From the NCBI RefSeq assembly GCF_032884065.1, contig NW_027062660.1, positions 372,001 to 436,000 of the forward strand: a stretch of 64,000 nucleotides of DNA, read 5' to 3'. Source of the DNA: Artemia franciscana. Lineage: Eukaryota; Arthropoda; Branchiopoda; Anostraca; Artemiidae. Below, in pieces: positions 56,856 through 64,000 of the stretch. Below the pieces are notes generated by a model that worked only from the letters and a program-made list of their open reading frames with translations, was not told the origin of the DNA and did not search any database. The translations under genes and the position numbers were made by a program. Position 1 is the stretch's first letter; every line of letters begins with the position of its first letter.

Positions 56856-57146
56856 CTGATTGCAGAACAGCTTGACTCATCCCTACGAGAGGCCCAACTT
56901 CAGGATGTCAGATATTTCTTTCTGCATTGAGGTTCTTCTTATCAAATACCTAGAATATTAGTTTTGAGTATATCGGAGGATAATGGGCCGTACTTTGGGA
57001 AGAAGAACCGTACCTCCCAAGAACGTTGAGTTGCATGATAGACGCAAGATCTTCAGTTAGCAAGTTTCAAACTGACCCAAAACAAGAAGTTACTTGGCCC
57101 ATTTTTGGTGCCCTAGTCTCCTTCTAGTCACAACAAAGTGTTTGAT

Positions 57147-59038
57147 AAAATAAGAGCTCTGAGTCACGAGGTCCTTCCAAATATCAAAATTCATTAAGCT
57201 CCGATCACCCACTCGTAAGTTAAAAATACCTCAATTATTCAAATATTTCCTCTCCCTTCAGCACCTCAGATGGTCGAATCGGGGAAAACGACTTTATCAA
57301 GTCAATTTGTGCAGCTCCCTGACACGCCTACCAATTTTCATCGTCCTAGCACGTCCAGAAGCAACAAACTCGCCAAAGCACTGAACCCCACCACCTAACT
57401 CCACCAAAGAGGGTGGATCTAGTCCGGTTACGTCAATCACGTATCTAAGACATTTATAAGCGTTTTCAAGATTTCTGTTCCCCCCTCCAACTCCCCCAAA
57501 TGTCAAAAGATCTAGTCGGGATTTGAAATAAGTGCTCTGAGACATGAGTTCCTTCTAAATATCAAATTTCATTAATATCCGATCACCTGTCATTAAGTTA
57601 AAAATACCTCAATTTTTCAGATTTTTCCGAATTAACAACCCCCAGCTCCCTCAAAGAGAACGGATCCGTACAAATTATGTCAATCCCGTATCTATAACTT
57701 GTGCTTATTCTTCCCATCAAGTTTCATCCCGATCTCTCCAGTCCAAGGGTTTTCCAAGATTTCCCGTTTCTAAGATTTCTGTTCCCCCCCCCTCCAGCCC
57801 TGTATGTCTTCGGAACCGATTCGAATTGAAAATAGAGCATCCGAGACATAAGATTCTTCTATATATCAAGTTTCATTAAGATCCGATCACCCATTCGTAA
57901 GATACCTCGATTTTCACGTTTTCCAAGAATTCCGGTTTCCCCTCCAACTCCCTTCGATGTTTTCTGAATTACTCCCCCCCCACCACACCAAAGAGAGCGG
58001 ATCTGGTCCGGTTAAGTCAGTCACCTATATTGGACTTGTGCTTATTCTTTCCACCAAGTTTCATCCTGATCTCTCCGCTTAAAGTGTTTTCCAAGATTTC
58101 CGCCCTCCCCCATAATAACACTGGATCCGTTCCGGATTTAAGATAAGAGATATGAGTTTCGAGGTCCATCTAAATATGAATTTTCATTAATATACGATTA
58201 CTCTTTCGTAAGTCAAAAATACCTCATTTTTTTAGAATTAACCCCCCCCCCCCAACTCCCCCAAAGAGAGCAGATCCGTTTCGGTTATTTTAATCCCTTA
58301 TCTAGGAATTGTGCTTATTTTTTCCACTAAGTGTCATTCCGATCCCTCCACTCTAAGCGTTATCCAAGATTTAAGGTCCCCACCCTCAACTCCCCCAATG
58401 TCACCAGATCCGGTCAGGATTTAAAATAAGAGCTCTGAGACCCGATATCCCTCTAAACATCAAATTTTATTTAGATTCGATCACTCCTTCGTAAGTTAAA
58501 AATACCTCATTTTTTCTAACTTTTCAGAATTACCCCCCCCCTCCCAAAGAGAACAGATCCGTTCCGATTATTTCAATCACGTATCTAGGACATGAGCTGA
58601 TTTTTCTCACCAAGTTTTATCCCGATCCCTCCATTCTAAGCGTTTTCCAAGATTTTAGGTTCCTCCTGCCCCCACCCACAAATCCCCCCAATGTCACCGG
58701 ATCTGGTCAAGATTAAAAATAAGAGCTCTGAGACACGATGTCCTTCCTAACATCAAATTTTATTAAGATCCCATCACCCGTTCGTAAATTAAAAATACTT
58801 ATTTTTTTCAATTTTTTCCGAATTAACCGACCCCCACTCCCCCCCCCCAGATCGTCAAATCGTGAAAACGACTATCTCTAATTTAGTCCGGTCCGGTTCT
58901 TTATATGCCTGCCAAATTTCATCGTCCTAGCTTACCTGGAAGTGCCTAAAGTAGCAACACCGGGACAGACAGACCGACAGTCAGACCGACAAAATTTGCG
59001 ATCGCTATGTCACTTGCTTAATACCAAGTGCCATAAAA
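57147..59038 (+). mobile_element. HEL element, lacking the 5' block
   Basis: Starts within the first core unit (AAAATAAGAGCTCTGAGTCA) and runs through about six units to the 3' block, GACAGTCAGACCGAC and hairpin CACTTGCT-TAAT-ACCAAGTG (one mismatch). The right end joins the M-unit at AAAACGGCTC, as in the copy ending at 62981. Confidence 0.8.
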
Positions 59039-59562
59039 CGGCTCTGATTACATGCATTTGAACTAGAAGTCATTCCAAAACTTTGTGAATACGACGAAGC
59101 ATTATATCAGAATCATGGCTATACTCCGCTGTTATAAAAATACTAGCGTTACTTGTGTATTATTCAGAACACACTCAATAAGTGAGGTTAGGTTCTTCCG
59201 TAAAACAAACTACGATACAGGTACATTTTATATTTTTGCACATTACAGGGGTGGGGTAAATTATATCAAATACCTAACCTAACCACCTCTATATATAAAA
59301 TATTTTATAAAAAATGACCTGCATCGTAGTTTGTTTCACGAAAGAACCTAACTTCACTTATTGAGTGTGTTCTGAATAATACACAGGTACCCATTCAGCA
59401 ATAAATCCATGGCCAAAAACACTCTCGGAAGGTATTTCTAAGCTTCTATGTTAACCCTCTTCTGATTTCCAAGTCTTAGAAAATGGCCTAGTTGACAGTT
59501 TTAGGCTATACCATATTGAAAATCTGACAAAACAACAATTTGCCTTAATTTTTAGTTATCAG
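59039..59562 (+). repeat. M-unit, partial
   Basis: Begins CGGCTCTGATTACATGCATT (compare 28452 and 49772) and is cut at 59562 by an inverted FB copy; the same text continues uninterrupted at 63712. Holds MITE copy 3. Confidence 0.8.
59155..59384. mobile_element. MITE with ~70 bp terminal inverted repeats, copy 3
   Basis: Arms GTGTATTATTCAGAACACAC and GTGTGTTCTGAATAATACAC; shortest interior of the four copies (230 bp total). Confidence 0.8.
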
Positions 59563-61250
59563 CGACCCGGGACAACAGTACCGAAACTCTAAGAAATGAA
59601 ATTTTGATACAAACAGTTCCATCAAAAGAATTGCATTTTAATGCTGATTTTAAATATATAAGTTTCATCAAGATTAGTTTTACCTATAAAAAGTTACGAA
59701 CCTCAGAAAATTTGCCTTATTTTAGAAAATAATGAGAAACACCCCCTAAAAGTCATACAATCTTAAAGAAAATCCCACCATCAAATTCAAAGTATCAGAA
59801 AACCTTATTTTAGAAGTTTCAAGCTCTTATGTACAAAAATGTGGAATTTCGCATTTTTTGCAAGAAGACAGATCAGGGATACGTGTTTATTTATTTTTTT
59901 CCCCCAGGGGTGATCGTATCGGCTGAGTGGTCCTAGAATGTCGCGAGAGGGCTCATTCTAACGGAAATTAAAAGTTTTATTGCCCTTTTGAAGTGACCAA
60001 AAAAATTGGAGGGCACCAAGGCCCCCTCCCACGCTCATTTTTTCCCAAAATTACCAGATCAAAATTCTGAGATACCCATTTTATTCATCATAGTCAAAAA
60101 ACCTAAAACTATGTCTTTGGTGACCACTTATTCTCCCGCAGTCTCCGTGGGAGGGACTGCAAGTTACAAACTTTGACCTGTGTTTACATATAGTAATGGT
60201 TACTGGGAAGTGTAAAGGCATTTTCAGGGGGATTATTTTGGCTTAGGGGGAAGAATTGAGGGGGGGGGGGTTACCTGGGAGGATATTTCCATGGAGGAAC
60301 TTCTCATGGGGGAAGAGAATTTGAATGAATGGGGCACAGTATTATCTAGTATTACTTGAAAAAACAATGATAAAATAGATATGAAAAATTTTTTCTACTG
60401 AAACTAAGGAGCAGTATTAAAATTTAAAACGAACAAAAGTTATTACGCATGTGAGGGGTTTACCTCTTCGTAATACCTCACTCTACGCTAAAGTATTTTT
60501 AGTAATTTCAACTATTTATTCTATCGCCTTTGTGATTCAGAGGTCATTCTTAAGGATTTGGAACAAAATTTAAGCTTTAGTGTAAAGAGCGAGGTATCGA
60601 CGAGGGTTGAACCCCCTCATATACGTAATAAAAACATACGTATATAGAAGCTCGTTCAGTAAGTTAATTCGTAAGTAACGTATAATTTTTACCAAAGAAA
60701 ACGTTTGCAAAAAAATAAAAGTTCTAGTTGCCTTTTTAAGCAATCAAAAAATTGGAGGGCAGGCCTCCTCCCTCGCTCCTTTTTTCTCAAAATCTTCCGA
60801 TTATTTGCAATTAATTAATATACAAATTTCGTTTTAATTAATTATGTGGGGAGAGCCAAGATCAAAACATGCATTAATTAAAAAACTATCAGAAATTAAA
60901 TAAAAAAAAAACAAATTTTTTTAAATGAAAGTAAGGAGCAACATTAAAACTTAAAACGAACAGAAATTACTCCGTATATGAAATGGGCTTTTCCTCCTCA
61001 ACGCCCCGCTCTTTACGCTAAAGTTTCTTACTGTTTTAAAAAGTAGATTTAAGAGAAAGAGCGTAATTTTAGCGTAAAGAGCGAGGCGTTGAGGAGGAAA
61101 AGCTCCTTTCATAAGTTTTAAAAGCTCCTCAACGCCTCGCTCTTTACGCTAAAGTTTGACTCTTTCTCTTAACTCTACTTTTTAAAACAGTAAGAAACTT
61201 TAGCATAAAGAGCGGGGCGCTGAGAAGGAAAAGCCCTTTTCATATACGGT
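59563..61250 (-). repeat. FB foldback element, inverted copy
   Basis: Starts CGACCCGGGACAACAGTACC, so the terminal hairpin is missing at the junction, and runs on the minus strand through palindrome II (~60430-60620) to palindrome I (60905-61245), which has an additional internal inverted segment. Confidence 0.85.
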
Positions 61251-61957
61251 GTAATTAAATTTAATCCAGAAATTAAATAAAAAAAAAATTAAATGAAAGT
61301 AAGAAGCAAAATTAAAACTTAAAACGAACAGAAATTACTCCGTATATGAAAAGGGCTTTTCCTCCTCAACGCCCTGCTCTTTACGCTAAAGTTTCTTACT
61401 GTTTCAAAAAGTAGAGTTAAGAGAAAGAGTTAAGTTTTAAAAGCTACTCAACGCCTCGCTCCTTACGCTAAAGTTTGACTCTTTCTCTTAATCTACTTTC
61501 TAAAACAATAAGAAACTTTAGCGTAAAGAGCGGGGCGTTGAGGAGGAAAAGCCCCTTTCATATACGGAGTAATCCAGAAATTAAATAAAAAAACAAATAA
61601 CAATATAATAAATAAAAAATAACAAATAACAATAACAAATAACAAAAAAAGAAAAAACAAATAAGGAGCGACCCGGCTGAATAGTAACCAAAACTCTAAA
61701 AAATGGAATTTTGATACCAATAGTTACATCAAAAGAATTGCATTTGAATGTTGATTTTAAATATATAAATTTCATCAAGTTTAGTGTTACCCAACAAAAG
61801 TTACAAGCCTAAGAAAATTTGCCTTATTTTAGAAAATAGGGGGATACACCCCCTAAAAGTCGTAGAATCATAACGAAAATCACACCATCAGATTCAGCGT
61901 ATCAGAGAACCTTATTGTAGAAGTTTCAAGCTCCTATCTACAAAAATGTGGAATTTT
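61251..61957 (-). repeat. Second palindrome I plus FB 3' tail fragment, inverted
   Basis: A second palindrome I copy (about 61280-61590) is followed by an A/AACAAATAAC low-complexity link (61590-61660). The FB tail starts AAGGAGCGACCCGGCTGAAT (61660) and breaks off at 61957 in the CAAAAATGTGGAATTT region, where HEL sequence starts. Confidence 0.75.
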
Positions 61958-62981
61958 TGTGGACTTGTGCTTATTCTTTCCACCAAGTTTCATCCTGATC
62001 TCTCCGCTTAAAATGTTTTCCAAGATTTCCAGCCCCCCCCCCCCTAATAACACTGGATCCGGTCCGGATTTAAGATAAGAGATATGAGTTTCAAGGTCCA
62101 TCTAAATATGAATTTTCATTAATACACGATTACTCTTTCGTAAGTCAAAAATACCTTATTGTTCTATTTTTTTAGAATTAACCATCCCCCCAACTCCCCC
62201 AAAGAGAGCAGATCCGTTCCGGTTATGTCAATCCTGTATCTAGGAATTGTGCTTATTTTTTCCACCAAGTGTCATTCCGATCCCTCCACTCTAAGCTTTT
62301 TCCAAGATTTTAGGTCCCCACCCTCAACTCCCCCAATGTCACCAGATCCGGTTTGGATTTAAAATAAGAGCTCTGAGACCCGAAATCCCTCTGAACATCA
62401 AATTTCATTTAGATTCGATCACTCCTTCGTAAGTTAAAAATACCTAATTTTTTCTAACTTTTCAGAATTACCCCCCCCCCCCCCCCAAAGAGAACAGATC
62501 CGTTCCGATTATGTCAATCACGTATCTAGGACTTAAGCTTATTTTTCTCACCAAGTTTTATCCCGATCCCTCCATTCTAAGCGTTTTCCAAGATTTTAGG
62601 TTCCTCCTGCCCCCACCCAAAAATCCCCCCAATGTCACCGGATCTGGTCAGGATTAAAAATAAGAGCTCTGAGACACGATATTCTTCCAAACATCAAATT
62701 TTATTAAGATCCCATCACCTGTTCTTAAGTTAAAAATACTTAATTTTTTCAAATTTTTTCCGATTTAACCGACCCCCCACTCCTCCCCCCAGATGGTCAA
62801 ATCGTGAAAACGACTATCTCTGATTTAGTCCGGTCCGGTATTTTATACGCCTGCCAAATTTCATCGTCCTAGCTTACCTGGAAGTGCCTAAAGTAGCAAA
62901 ACGGGACAGACAGACTGACAGTCAGACCGACAGAATTTGCGATCGCTATATGTCACTTGGTTAATACCAAGTGCCATAAAA
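61957..62981 (+). mobile_element. HEL element, 5' truncated
   Basis: Starts at GTGGACTTGTGCTTATTC inside a core unit. It matches 58032-59038 closely and ends with a perfect hairpin CACTTGGT-TAAT-ACCAAGTG (62955-62974) and GCCATAAAA. Poly-C runs reach ~16 bases (62470-62486). Confidence 0.8.
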
Positions 62982-64000
62982 CGGCTCTGATTACATGAAT
63001 TTGAACTAGACGTCATTCCAAAACTTTGTGAATGCAACGAAGCATTATATCAGAATCACGGCTATACTCCGCTGTAATAAAAATAGATGCTAAAATCCTA
63101 GTTTAGCTACTTCTTGCTATCTTGGCAAGCAAAATGAAACCTTCAGCGTTACTTGTGTATTATTCAGAACACACTCAATGAGTGAAGTTAGGTTCTTTCG
63201 TAAAACAAACTACGATACAGGTACATTTTATGAGAAAATCCGGTTTCGTGGCCACAAAAACAAAAGTTTAGGTTAGGTTAGAATTCCAAGTTGTAATTTT
63301 ACAATTTTTCTAATATAAGTATTATATTTTCATCATATTTTGTTTTATTTCGTTAGATTTATCAAAAGTTTGGGCTATATAATTGCACATTACGGGGGTG
63401 GGGTACATTATATCAAATACCTAACCTAACCACCTCTATATATAACATATTTTATAAGAATTTACCTGCATCGTAGTTTGTTTCACGAAAGAACCTAACT
63501 TCACTTATTGAGTGTGTTCTGAATAATACACAGGTACCCATTCAGCAATAAATCCATGGCCAAAAACACACTCTTGGAAGGTATTGCTAAGCTTCTATGT
63601 TAACCCTCTTCTGATTTCCAAGTCTTAGAAAATGGCCAACTTGGCAGTTTTAGGCTATACCATATTGGAAATCTGACAAAACAACATTTTGCCTCAATTT
63701 TTTGTTATCAGTTCCCTTTTAACTTGTTTTAGTTCTGAAAATGTAATCCTCTTATTTGAATAGAATTTTAAGCCATATCAATGTTTTTTTTCTTCTTCAA
63801 AATTTAGGAAATGTATCTGCAGATCTTTGAAACCTCATAAATTAGGGTTGAGCAAAGTTGTGATAATGAAAACAATTTTGTTGTACTTCATTTAAGCAAA
63901 ACATCTGTTTAGTAAGGTTTTACTTTTATAGCACAAAGATTTTCTAAGGTCACTGCCCTCTAGAGGGAGAAGGAGTGAAGGTAGGTATTTCAAAGTACCT
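62982..64000 (+). repeat. M-unit, copy to window end
   Basis: Starts CGGCTCTGATTACATGAATT and ends, at the window edge, inside the CCCTCTAGAGGGAGAAGGAG block. Holds MITE copy 4. Non-coding. Confidence 0.8.
63155..63531. mobile_element. MITE with ~70 bp terminal inverted repeats, copy 4
   Basis: Arms GTGTATTATTCAGAACACAC and GTGTGTTCTGAATAATACAC with a longer interior (377 bp total), similar to copy 1. Ends are the best preserved of the family. Confidence 0.8.

Larger units (their letters stand above)
55547..57146 (+). repeat. Segmental duplication S2, copy 2
   Basis: Near-identical to 42941-44179 except for the SINE at 55994-56320 and a few substitutions. It ends at GTGTTTGAT (57146), where HEL sequence starts; in copy 1 the repeat simply continues, so 57146 is a rearrangement or insertion junction. 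Confidence 0.85.

Overview
This is an AT-rich, gene-poor, repeat-dense eukaryotic nuclear window. Mixed arthropod-type transposon families, long runs without any open frame, splice-like signals and tRNA-derived SINEs all argue against a bacterium, organelle or virus. The repeat style (a 1.6 kb palindrome-bearing family, ~290 bp poly-C minisatellite units ending in GACAGACC tracts) reminds me of brine shrimp (Artemia) genomic DNA, but that is recollection and was not tested. I saw no rRNA gene, functional tRNA gene, CRISPR array or operon.

Layout. 1-2.5 kb: a dispersed repeat and two minus-strand LINE C-terminal fragments. 3-9.3 kb: copies of a foldback family with nested palindromes (called FB here). 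9.8-10.8 kb: a decayed ~235 bp tandem repeat. 11.1-13.25 kb: a broken gene joining a Mutator-like transposase domain to a YqaJ-type exonuclease domain. 13.8-23.2 kb: more FB copies around a dead hAT (ZBED-like) transposase at 15.98-17.86 kb. 24.4 kb: a SINE. 25-35.3 kb: two decayed copies (A, B) of a BTB/POZ gene locus. 35.5-36.8 kb: a decayed LINE with a YADD box. 36.8-43 kb: three head-to-tail copies of a Helentron/HINE-like non-autonomous element (called HEL). 43-49 kb: a large duplicated segment, an 11 x 77 bp minisatellite, another HEL copy flanked by direct repeats, and an unexplained GC-richer island. 49.6-55 kb: BTB locus copy C with the only intact long ORF (336 codons, minus strand). 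55-64 kb: second copies of the duplicated segments, one interrupted by a SINE, plus more HEL, FB and MITE copies.

The only convincing host gene is the BTB/POZ gene at 51759-52769 (-). Two relatives at 27.2-27.8 kb and 30.6-31.5 kb are pseudogenes. Everything else recognisable is mobile DNA or its decay, rearranged by at least four sets of segmental duplications. Comparing duplicates gives internal empty sites: copies B and C show the unfilled target of the HEL element at 25322, and the segment at 43.4 kb shows the unfilled target of the SINE at 56 kb. The points most worth follow-up are the transposase-YqaJ gene, the HEL family with its retained-spacer tandem array, the nested-palindrome FB family, the conserved block upstream of the BTB copies, and an 82 bp hairpin conserved in two segments. 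Identities and similarities quoted are by eye.
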